A DNA stretch of 64,000 nucleotides from Aurantiochytrium sp. KH105 (taxonomy: Eukaryota > Sar > Bigyra > Thraustochytrida > Thraustochytriidae), in assembly GCA_003116975.1 (NCBI GenBank), contig BGKB01000138.1:1-64000 (forward strand), written 5' to 3'. Position 1 is the stretch's first letter. Every line of letters begins with the position of its first letter. Of the stretch, positions 1-8,950 are shown piece by piece. Both the position numbers and the translations under genes were made by a program. The notes under the pieces are model-generated. The model saw only the letters and a program-made list of their open reading frames with translations. It searched no databases and had not been told where the DNA came from.

Positions 1-2898
1 CGCCACGCTGTCGACCCCACCAGAGTGCCCCTTCAACACGTGCTGCTCCTCGCCCGACGTAGCGTTCCAGATGCGCACCGTGTTGTCATCGGACCCACTG
101 ACGATGGTGTCGCCCTGTATCGCCACGCTGTAGACGTAACCAGAGTGCCCCTTCAACACGTGCAGCAAAGGGTCGCGGGGATGAGCAAGAGTGACGCGAA
201 TAGGCTCCAGCCATGGCTGATCAGGTGTTTGGAGACTACGTGCCAAGGGATCTTTCGAGTCGTGACCAAGACGCGCCAGAACTTGCGACGCAAGTTCGTT
301 GGGATCGTAGCTGAGGGCATGCACGGCTTTGCTCAGGAAGCGGGGCGTATCACTTTCGGGCGCAAAGTAGATGTCGAGTTCGGCGCAGTCGCGAATGAGG
401 TTTCCGATTGTGGCGCGCCTTTGCGCTTCATCGTCACCAACAGAGATGGCGCTCTGTACCCATGCAAAGTCATTCAGGAGCTCGAAAGCCTCAGCGCGCC
501 TGCCGCTCTTGACGAGGTGAAAGACGGCGTGATGGAGCGAAAAATCGTCGTCCCGCGAGCTGCTGCAGTAGTCGGCCAAGGCAGTATGGCCATCTTCAAC
601 ATCCACGCCAAGATTTCCGCTCAGGTCGTCATCCAGCAGCCAATCTGCCATCCGCTTGTGGATGAGCGCTACACGACCATCGCCGCCCTGGTACAAGAGA
701 TTACGCGCGTCGCCAACGATCTTTTTCGTCTTCTTCTTGGTTTTGTCAAGAATCACGGTGAGTTGCTCGACGCTCAGCGGCTCGCGCGCTGCCACGATAG
801 GAGTTAGCAGAGACTGATAAGCATCGTCACCGCCCATCTTGTCGCGAAGGCGCTTAAAGTACTCCTCAAACATGCCACCAAGCCCGTTGGGAATGGCGTC
901 TTTGTGAGAGATGTCCTTCAAGGTCAGCAGTCCACCTTGTTTCTCCTTGTGCATCCGGTTCAGGGTCTCGGGAAGGAAGCTCGCCCAGAGAAAGAGACCT
1001 TCGGATCGCTCGGAAAGAATCTTGGCGCAAGAAGCAACGTCTTTTTGCTCCACGGTATCTTTCATGTCGCACAGCAAATGCTCGATGTGTTTTTCGATGT
1101 CGCGAAAGTTCTCTTTGTCCTTGAGCTCCAGCACTTTAGAATCAAGGCTGTTGTTGGTGATGCCGCGTTGAATCTCGCCTTCGGGACGTGTGCTCACAAC
1201 CAAGCTGAGCCATGAGGGCATCACATCCTTCCACGTACGAATGACCTTTGTCAAGACATCGTCGCTTTTGCTGCACTCGTCGAGAGCGTCGAGCACGACC
1301 ACTTGTCGCGTCTGATCTGAGCCGAGATTGTTCAAAGGATCGACGAGAATGGTCTGAAATACATCGGCCAGAGGCTTGTCGCGGATACCGCCAAAGCTCA
1401 CGGAGTCAAGCACATCGGCAAAGCCAGGCACGCTCAGGCAGAGCTGCCATGCAATGCTCACAAGAGCCTCTTTCGGCGCAGCGGTCGTGACTTGATCATG
1501 CCGAAAGAAATGATATGCCGCAACAAAAATAGGCTGGCGCTCTTTCTTGCTGCGGCGCCACAAGCTACGTACACGTGACGACTTTCGGCGCGCCTCGGCG
1601 CGTTCATCAGCCTTGCTCTTTTTGACATCTTCGTCAGTTTTCAGAGCGCCTCCGCGGTGACAAAGCTCGGCCATGATGACGCTTTTGCCGACGCCACCGT
1701 CGCCCACAAGAATGAAGACGGCGCTCTTGTTGTCGCTGTACCACTTGCAGAGTTCGTCGACGATCCAGCTCCGCGTGCCGAGGGTAAAGTTTTCCGCCTT
1801 GCCCTTGGCCCATGCCTCTGAGCTGCACGGATTCAGGCGAGGATAAATGTCGCGCATTAGAGGAGTGAGGTCCGATGAAGTCTCGGGCGTCTCGATGCGC
1901 GTCTGAATGGCATTGGCAAGACGTTCGATCGCCTCGTCCGAAAAACTGCCATTCGAACATTCGGAAAGATCGACCGGTGCTTGTCTTGTGAGCGCGAGCT
2001 GAAATCGCCCAGTCCACACAGTTGCGGGCTTGGTCATGTCCTCTTCCAGCGCGGCGACCACGATGCGGTCGGCGTTCTGCTTGCCGGCGTATTCGAACTC
2101 CTTGAGGCAGTTGTCCAACCTATCGCCTTTATTGATTTTTTCCATGTACCTTTTGGTTGCGAGAATGAGGAACACCTTCGATTTTTCGATGCCCTTTGCC
2201 ATACTCTCGTCAGTGCTTCCAGACATCTCATTGTCATCGAGCCACGCTTCGAGACCTTTGTCACGCAGTTCTAGAGCAATTTCGATGGCTTTATCGTGAA
2301 CGCCCCACTCATGCGAAACGAAGAAGTGAAACTCCTTGCTATCCAGAGCTGGCGAAACACGAACTTGGGCGGCATTAACTTGGGCCATGATCGCACGAAT
2401 GTCAGCCTTGACGGGGTCACAGAAATCGACATAGAGTAGATTGGGCATGTACCACGCAATCGCGCCTTTCCAGTCCTTTTGTTCGTACATTGTATCGTCG
2501 ATGAGGATGGGTACAAGCGCGTTCGGGAGGATCCTCGCCACTGCCTCAACGAGCTTCCAATTGCCTTGGAGTGCCATACTCACGAGCAGAAGAGCGACCG
2601 AGGCATTCTTGGCCTTCTCTTTTGCCTCGGCGGCTTTGCTCGCGGTGCGCACGCTGAGGTGGGGCTGAATCGCGTCAACCAGGTGCTCGGCCACGGTCTC
2701 GTCAGCGGGATCGTGTACGACGAGGACGGCGACGTCGGCGAGCACCTCAGGGGGTGCGAGAAGCGCCTCCGCCTGCTCAGACGCGGCAGTATGGAGCTCT
2801 GCCTCCGCCTGCGCGGCATCGTCAACCTCGACCTCTGCGTGCGCTCCGCCGACGCGACCTCCGTTGAAGAACGCAATCAAGCTCTTCACCCTCACCAT
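1..2898 (-). CDS. TIR-TIR-NACHT-WD40 NLR-like STAND protein (3' end outside window)
   Basis: The minus strand is open for 966 codons from an ATG in a perfect Kozak context (ACCATGG) at 2898 down to the window edge. A TIR-like segment lies at about residues 55-165. A clearer TIR domain follows at about 188-300, starting with EFHFFVSHEW and keeping a glutamate in the NCLKEFEY region, where TIR NADases have their catalytic Glu. The NACHT/STAND NTPase has the P-loop GDGGVGKS (Lys405) and Walker B VVVLDALDEC (about 530-540). WD40 repeats begin near residue 907 (IVSGSDDNTVRIW) with a 120-bp, nearly identical DNA period at the edge. TIR-NACHT-WD40 proteins are signal-dependent oligomerising sensors in which the WD40 part senses and the TIR part signals or consumes NAD. 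The number of WD40 repeats and the stop codon cannot be seen. The role is inferred from family architecture. Confidence 0.85.
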   Translation of the reverse strand, partial: MVRVKSLIAFFNGGRVGGAHAEVEVDDAAQAEAELHTAASEQAEALLAPPEVLADVAVLVVHDPADETVAEHLVDAIQPHLSVRTASKAAEAKEKAKNASVALLLVSMALQGNWKLVEAVARILPNALVPILIDDTMYEQKDWKGAIAWYMPNLLYVDFCDPVKADIRAIMAQVNAAQVRVSPALDSKEFHFFVSHEWGVHDKAIEIALELRDKGLEAWLDDNEMSGSTDESMAKGIEKSKVFLILATKRYMEKINKGDRLDNCLKEFEYAGKQNADRIVVAALEEDMTKPATVWTGRFQLALTRQAPVDLSECSNGSFSDEAIERLANAIQTRIETPETSSDLTPLMRDIYPRLNPCSSEAWAKGKAENFTLGTRSWIVDELCKWYSDNKSAVFILVGDGGVGKSVIMAELCHRGGALKTDEDVKKSKADERAEARRKSSRVRSLWRRSKKERQPIFVAAYHFFRHDQVTTAAPKEALVSIAWQLCLSVPGFADVLDSVSFGGIRDKPLADVFQTILVDPLNNLGSDQTRQVVVLDALDECSKSDDVLTKVIRTWKDVMPSWLSLVVSTRPEGEIQRGITNNSLDSKVLELKDKENFRDIEKHIEHLLCDMKDTVEQKDVASCAKILSERSEGLFLWASFLPETLNRMHKEKQGGLLTLKDISHKDAIPNGLGGMFEEYFKRLRDKMGGDDAYQSLLTPIVAAREPLSVEQLTVILDKTKKKTKKIVGDARNLLYQGGDGRVALIHKRMADWLLDDDLSGNLGVDVEDGHTALADYCSSSRDDDFSLHHAVFHLVKSGRRAEAFELLNDFAWVQSAISVGDDEAQRRATIGNLIRDCAELDIYFAPESDTPRFLSKAVHALSYDPNELASQVLARLGHDSKDPLARSLQTPDQPWLEPIRVTLAHPRDPLLHVLKGHSGYVYSVAIQGDTIVSGSDDNTVRIWNATSGEEQHVLKGHSGGVDSVA

Positions 2899-3122
2899 GG
2901 TTTCACGGAGACAGGGCACTCGCCGCGGCCGTCTTTGTTCGTTCAGCCGCGCTCCCCTTCTCGCGCGCGTCTGCCCCCTCCCGAGCGCCGTTCCCCTCGC
3001 CCCCGCGGCTGCGCGTCCTCGCTCTCCGCCCTCGTGCGGCGAATTGGTTCTGCTGCTCGCATCGCGCTCTGCTCCTACCGCCCTCGCTCCAGTCGAGAGG
3101 AAATTCAAGTTGTCATTTTTAT

Positions 3123-3135
3123 GAAAGTTCTAGAA
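3123..3135. promoter_or_regulatory. Putative heat-shock element
   Basis: Three perfectly spaced alternating units are present (GAA at 3123, TTC at 3128, GAA at 3133), flanked by two 2-of-3 matches. It lies about 225 bp upstream of the start codon of the minus-strand TIR-NACHT-WD40 gene. Such a match can occur by chance about once in a window this size, so function is only suggested by its position. Confidence 0.35.
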
Positions 3136-4096
3136 TACTCCCTGATACCACCTCTTAACATGCAGAGTGTAAACGACATTCTGCTGGAGGGAGTAAAGCA
3201 AGAACTGTATGCTGCGCGTGCTGCAATTTTTTCCGAAGCCCTTCTCATCTTCTTTCCCTATAAAATCAGGGGGGCGGGTGTGTGCGCGCGCGTGCACAGC
3301 GCATGTGCCAATGGCTGGCGGCCGTTCTCCGGCGTGTAAAAAGTATACGTACCGCGTTTCCAGCGTGCACACGTCGCGCGAGCCCGTCCGTCCGCGGCCT
3401 TTTCCCTGGCGAATCGCCAGGGCTGGATGCGCGAGCGGAGCGGTGGTGGGCCTGACTGTGAAGGAAAAGGAAAGCGGCCTGGAAGGCGAAGGGGGGAAAG
3501 GGGGATGACAGGAGCGATTGGGAAAGTAAAGGACGAAAGTGTGTGCTCGCGATTGCGGACGCTGTTGCGCCTGGCCGCTGACAAACAACCAAACAAACAA
3601 ACGGTCTGTCGGGAACGGGCGCGTGCCCGCTATCTGCCCTTGCGCATTTATAGCCCCTTTCCCCTCCAACGCCAATCTGCCTGGGGCGGCCGGCCAAAAT
3701 TTCTCTTTATGATCTCGGTAGAAAGCATCAAACAACTCGCGCGAAGCAGCCACTGGCCAGTCCAGCTGTGAAAGCAGGCCAACGACAACTCGCAGAGCAA
3801 TTTTCCAGCGCACGGAAGAATAGGAGGCCGCGGCCTGCTCTGTCCATCAGCCAAGCGTTGTGCGGAAGAAGGTACAGACACAAACAGGCCTGCAGAGCGT
3901 CCCGCTCGGCGAGCCAGTATCGGTCGAGCGAAGGCGCAAGTCAACCTGTTTTCGGAAGGAGGGAAAGCAAGAAGGGGGAGGGGTCAGCAGGCAGATAGGA
4001 GCTCTGCTGCGCAAAGCGTTCCATCTCCACTGACGACGCCGCGATGACAAGAGCGCTGCGCTGGGAGCCTGTCAGGCCCATCGAAGACTGCAAAAT

Positions 4097-4320
4097 AAGG
4101 TATCGTCAGAAAACTGGCGAACTGGCGAGAAGCCAGCTGAAGCTTCTAAAAGGCCTGTACATTGGCCTCCAAAAGGGGGTGCAACTTTTTTTGCAAAGCA
4201 AGGTATAGTTAGAAAACTGGCGAACTGGCGAACTGGCGAGCAGCCTGTACCTTGGCCTCGAAAAGGGGGTGCAACTTTTTGTACAAAACAAGGTAGTCAG
4301 AAAACTGGCGAACTGCCGAC
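4097..4320. repeat. Degenerate tandem repeat, unit about 90-103 bp
   Basis: Unit starts AAGGTA at 4097, 4200 and 4290 are each followed by AGAAAACTGGCGAACTG. The first two units also share the block GCCTGTAC..TTGGCCTC and AAAAGGGGGTGCAACTTTTT. There are two complete copies and one partial copy, ending about 145 bp before the GH27 start codon. Confidence 0.85.
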
Positions 4321-4465
4321 CTGGTTGTGTCGTGTTAGTTGGCTTCTTCTATATTTGATTTTGGAAAAGTATCTTGCACGGTGTTTATACATACATGGAC
4401 AGCTGCGTGTAAAGCCAGGTAACACGAACGAGCCCCAGGGAAAGCGCGTGCCGATCGCAGGGGCG

Positions 4466-6658
4466 ATGCTCTACAATCCTGCGCTCTTCGCGAAGCTGAT
4501 CGTCATCAGTACTCTGCTCTACGTGAAGAGCGTCGACGTGACAGGCCAGGATGTTCTTGGCCCTGATCCAGATGCTTTTCTGCGCAAGCTCGGCGACACA
4601 ACCTTTGAGGAGACCTACAAAATGATCATTCTTAGAGATGTCATCTGCTCTGAGGACCCGGTCACAGCAGCGCAAACTGTGGATTCCGTGGACGATTGCC
4701 ACGATGCGCGCATCGCAAATTGGTTGAGCAAAAGCTTCACGTACGACGCCTCGACAAAGGAGTGCACCCTGTACGGGCGATGCGTGAATACAGAGGCTGC
4801 TGCGACAAGCCAGATCGGAAACATGTATATCTACCGCACACGCAACGCACCGCGACTAGGCTGGAGCTCCTGGATGGCGTACTACGGTGATTTCACGCAC
4901 GACGAAGGTGTCGAACAGGCTACGCTCATGAAGTCAATGGGCTTCTATGACATTGGATACAAAACCATCCACATTGACGGGACGTGCAGGTTTTTAGTTA
5001 AAGAATCGGAGCAACATAGGCTTGTCAACCGAACGAATCTTGCAAGCAATGGAGACTATACAGCCGACTCTTACTTGACGGACCCGGTCACGACGTGCTT
5101 CCCGTACACAATGAAGGGCTTCATTGACGAGATCAAGTCTATGGGATTCGAAGTCGGCTGGTACACGATCACGGCCCTCCGGGGCTGTGGCGGCCAGGTC
5201 ATTCGGACCAATCCCCACTTCAAATCTCTCGTTGAAAATGACCTGCGCTTCTTCAAGGATCTCGGTATCTCCGTCCTGAAGAGCGATTTCTGCGGACCTC
5301 AGGCAACGGACTACCCCTCGAATTAAAAGGTATTGGAGCTATGGGCACAGCTCCGGCGCGACATCTTCCCTGAACTTCAGATTGAAAACTGCCGCAACTC
5401 ATGCACTGGCACGTCGAAACCCCGCACCAAGGATTGGCCATCGTGGTGTCCGTATGTTGCAGAGTACCACCGCGCGGGCGGCGATCTGCGACCCTGGCCA
5501 GCAAGCATCTTCTCAACCCTGACCAAAGTTGGTAGTCTGCACGATAGTACGGGTCCCTCCTCTGGGTGGTCGAACGGAGATGCGATGCAAATGTGCAACT
5601 ACTACTGGAACGATGGCCAGCGTCCGTCTCACTTTAAGAAAGATCACAAGGGCATAACGATGGCCCAGAACCTAGAGTTTGCGCATTGGGGAGCCTGGAT
5701 GATTCTCTCGTCGCCAATTTTCATCTCCACACGACTCGGGCAGTGTACGGACGCAGTCATTGAGCTCATGCTGAACACGGAAATCCTTGCCATCAACCAA
5801 GAGTGGTCGGGAGATTCGGGTACGGTCGAACTGATCATGTATCAATCGCGGAAACATTACTTCTTGAGGAAAGTGGTCACCACCTACAACACCACAAAAG
5901 AGCACATGCTCTTTATCGACTACGCGAGCAGTAAAACGTCCAAGGAGTACGACGTGGACACGCTTGTATCAAAGTACTGCACGAGCGGCTATGATGACAT
6001 CAAAACGTACTGGAACCGCGGTGGGACCAAGGATTACTACCGGTCAGTCATGTTCACGTGCTTTACGTACGACGCTGACGCTACTGCAGCTCCAACTTAC
6101 AAAACATTAGCAGCGCCGACTTCTCCGACGACTCCGACTCCAGATCCCACGGCAGCCCCGACACAGGCACCATCTCCAACGCCCAAACCTACAAAGGCGC
6201 CAACGGTTGAGGGAGAGACTTCGTCCCCAACCAGCTCTCCAACCAAAAAGCCAACCAAGAAGCCGACAGCACAGCCCACAGCCAACCCGACAGCGGATCC
6301 TACGAGTCTGAGCGCTTCCGATGACTCATCTCCCACATCACAAGTCACGCCGGCGCCGTCAGACTCAAGCAGCAGCAGCACCTCAAGCAGTTCGAGCACT
6401 ACGAGCAGCGGTGACTCGAAGTCGAACACCACGATCACGTTCATCGTTTTGGGCGTGTTTCTCTTCGTTCTCGTCATGGCACTAATCGCGCTCCGGTGTT
6501 GCGTCGAAACTCAAAACAAGAAAGCCCATCGTCACACCCGCAATCACCGAGCGAATCGAGAGCAGGACTCGCATCGGTCCGGCAGGATGCGTCATGGGAA
6601 ACGCGGGAGCCGCCATGAGCGCCACGGGGGAGAGAAGTGGCGGAAACACCCCGTGTAG
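4466..6658 (+). pseudogene. GH27 alpha-galactosidase-like surface glycosidase interrupted by an in-frame TAA
   Basis: From the first in-frame ATG (4466) the frame encodes a hydrophobic signal-peptide-like N-terminus, a Cys-containing PAN/apple-like segment (about 50-125), a GH27 barrel starting LGWSSWMAYYGDF (about 130), a Thr/Pro/Ser-rich stalk (PTPDPTAAPTQAPS), one membrane segment (ITFIVLGVFLFVLVMALIAL) and a basic tail. The family's likely nucleophile (KSDFCG, Asp274) and acid/base (WSNGDAMQ, Asp372) lie on opposite sides of a TAA at codon 287 (5324-5326). Reading continues in the same frame for 444 codons, with GH27 conservation right after the stop (ILAINQEWSG). No plausible intron removes the stop without also removing the nucleophile. 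It is therefore a nonsense allele, a sequencing error or a readthrough gene. If expressed it would be a membrane-anchored exo-glycosidase; the substrate is unknown. Confidence 0.75.
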
Positions 6659-6826
6659 GTGGTAAAGAGTGACCCGGATGGCCGAGGCCCTGATATGTTA
6701 CAAAATTGATGCATTGAATGAAGACGGTTAATTTTCATATGAGGATTGGAGGCAGCGAAAATTGTTTGTAAGAGAGTGACGAGGTCGGTTGGAAAAAAGC
6801 AAACAGCCACCAAGGTAGAGAGTAGT

Positions 6827-7753
6827 ATGTTCGAGTCTTTGAGCAGGCTTTTCGGTGAGCTAAGTCTTAATGGTGCAAAGCGGGAGAAGGAAGTGGATGC
6901 GAAGGAGACATAGACCGAAAGCAAGGTCCAAGATCGAGCCATACTTGTTGGTTTCGCTGATACAGAGGGAGCGCCACACAGATCAGAGTCTTCGAATCTG
7001 TGGGATTTTGCTGTCGTCTTTGACTCCGTGATCGACGAGGCGACCTCAAAGGTACGGGTGAAGCTCGAGCATCCCCATATTTTCAACATCTCGATTCCGC
7101 GGAGCTATAAAGGAGGCAGCAAACAGGGAACCTTGGTCCACATTAGGAATTCCATCGAGCATATCTGTCTCATTGCGAAAATGCACGACGCGCAAGCCAT
7201 CGGCCTTCTTTTTTGGAACGAGCCCCACGACGTGGCTGTTCTGAAACACTATTTTAGGAAGGCTGATTTACCTTTCTATACGCAAGACTTGCTCAAGCCC
7301 GTCAGGGATCCGAAAGCCTTCGACTTCCCGACGTACGACCTAGACACCGTGCACGGCCTTGCCACGGCAGCATCGCCTTCGCCATCGTCGCCGTCATCGC
7401 CTGGAAGGAGGAGGGCCGGTGGGGCAACCTTGAGAGCCTGCGAGCTTAGGAGACACTCTGCGCTTGGAGATGCCATGCGCCTGCGAGAGATCCACGAAAG
7501 CCTTCAACTGAGATTTCCACCCTTTCTCGAAACGGGCTCGCAAAACAAGGCCCAGTCACCTTTAGGAGCCCTTCCCCTCATCGTCACTAATCCTGGCCCT
7601 CGCACCTCATCGTCGTCGTCGCCGCCTCAGCCTCAGCCACATACATCACTCTCCTTCGCAGCAAAAGGGCAAGGATGCTGCCGAAAGCTGCGAGCTGTCC
7701 AGTGCGCGTTGTGCCCAGGGTCCGCCTCGCGTGCGTGCACAGCTTTCTACTGA
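6827..7753 (+). CDS. DEDDh (DnaQ-like) 3'-5' exonuclease-like protein, probably spliced
   Basis: The frame from ATG 6827 is open to 7753 except for a TAG at 6911-6913. A 78-nt GTGAGC...AG intron (6855-6932) would remove the stop and keep the frame, placing exonuclease motif I (GFADTEG, about 6950-6970) just after a 9-residue leader. Motif II is WNEPHDVAVLKHY (about 7216-7254) and motif III is HSALGDA (about 7454-7473), the DEDDh pattern D-x-E ... D ... H-x(4)-D. A Ser/Pro-rich linker separates motifs II and III, and the C-terminus is low-complexity. The family removes nucleotides from 3' ends of DNA or RNA. Whether this copy is functional, and whether it continues by splicing into the next coding stretch, is not resolved. 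The exonuclease call rests on motifs only. Confidence 0.55.
6855..6932 (+). other. Candidate spliceosomal intron in the exonuclease-like gene
   Basis: The donor is GTGAGC and the acceptor is TCCAAG. The length is 78 nt (a multiple of 3). Removing it eliminates the only in-frame stop (TAG at 6911) and joins the leader to residues just before motif I. Transcript evidence would be needed to separate this from a nonsense mutation. Confidence 0.45.
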
Positions 7754-7776
7754 GTCTCTATACGGCCGCCTTGCCT

Positions 7777-8660
7777 ATGACACACATCTCGATGATCTTC
7801 GCGACCACCAATGCGGGCGTCGACTTGGGCACCGAAGCACTCCAGGAGCTCCGTGTCCTCTTCCAATTCTATGGGGAGACGGCCTTCCGCAAAGTGATCA
7901 AGAACATGAGAGTCTCTCTCGCGAAGAATTCCATCGCAATACACAGCTGCGTAGGGGGCACGCAGATAGAGATTTTCATTTCTCGGAGCTTTTTTCTCCA
8001 CTCCGAATGCGTCAGCGCTTCTGAGGTCGAAGAGGTCGTTTTTCACAAGCTTCAGGCAATCAATGCCGCGCTCGGGACGTACTCATCTGGGACCGTTGAA
8101 GGTTCTGCCTCGCGAGCCTTGCTGGAAATGGGGGCACTGAAGCCGACTCACGATGAGAACGACCAGGACCGAATGTTTTCAAAATGTATTGACCCCATCC
8201 GCCGGGTTTTCTGTGGCGCCAGAAGTGGTTGAGCCAATCAGCGCATTCAGCAAACGCGTCTGTTTGCGCATGCCGGAAACAGGAGAAGGTGCGCTGTTCG
8301 TGGAAGACGAGGCATGTGACGAGTTTTGGGCTGCGCTCAGTACGCCAACTGCTCCCGCAGTCACTGTTTTCACACGTTGCGGTGCCACGCCTTCTTCGCT
8401 TCCAGGAAAGCAAGCTTCGTCCTTTTTGCACTGTGCAAAGCCGAAGCGGGCACCACCCATAGCAAACACGCGGTAGAGAACATCTGGCGCCTTGTCTCCT
8501 CCTCGGCGAAGTCTGCGCAATTCGATGAGCATGTATACAACGTACTCATAGCTGTGAAGTGGGAGGAGCAGGAGCAGCAAACAAATGAAGATTGCAAAGA
8601 AAATGGCAAAAAGCTGAGTTGTATTTTCTTCGAAGGTCTGAGCTCCTTTTTCTCGCTTTT
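7777..8660 (+). pseudogene. Unrecognised coding stretch that changes reading frame
   Basis: Coding character runs in frame 1 from ATG 7777 (MTHISMIFATTNAGVDLG) to about 8185, then in frame 2 (about 8226-8470, containing MPETGEGALFVEDEACDEFW), then back in frame 1 (about 8407-8660, VENIWRLVSSSAKSAQFDEH). A 40-nt GT-AG interval (8186-8225) could join the first two parts. No comparably convincing intron joins the second to the third. The segment may be the downstream half of the preceding exonuclease-like gene, a separate intron-containing gene, or a decayed copy. No domain is recognised. Confidence 0.4.
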
Positions 8661-8950
8661 TCCTTTTCTTTTTCTTTTTCTCATCTCCACGACGCCGCAG
8701 ACGCAGCAGACATGGCCAAAGTTGTGCTTGATTGTCTCCAATGAAAGAAAAAGCGCAGCGACCTGCTGGACCACCTCGAGACCGGCAAGGGAACCGCTGC
8801 TTGATTTCTGTCTCGTCTTATCTTGTTTCGTCAGGCAAGACAGTCGTAGCGATGATCAACACCATGGTCGGATCAGGCAAGCAAGCAATAGCAACAACAA
8901 GCACCATCCACCCAACATCACTCCACTCGCATTGCTCATCAACGAAAACA
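8661..8950. other. Intergenic, pyrimidine-rich
   Basis: It begins with a T/C-rich run (TTTTTCTCGCTTTTTCC and repeats of CTTTTT). It probably serves as 3' end of the upstream unit and 5' flank of the 8951 gene. No gene is seen. Confidence 0.5.

Larger units (their letters stand above)
2899..4465. other. Intergenic region between divergent NLR-like and GH27 genes
   Basis: No convincing gene is present; open frames on both strands here are short and overlap each other. It holds a heat-shock-element-like site (3123-3135), TATA-like sequences on each strand (CTATAAAATC at about 3257 on plus; CTATAAATG on minus at about 3645-3653) and a tandem repeat at 4097-4320. Confidence 0.6.

Noticed and set aside
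2479-3339. 286-codon plus-strand open frame
   Set aside because: Antisense to the well-supported TIR region of the minus-strand gene, with a Ser/Arg/Pro-rich translation and no domain.
5324-6913. Genetic-code change (TAA/TAG as sense)
   Set aside because: Other genes in the window end in normal TAA and TGA stops with no internal TAA/TAG; only this patch has in-frame stops.
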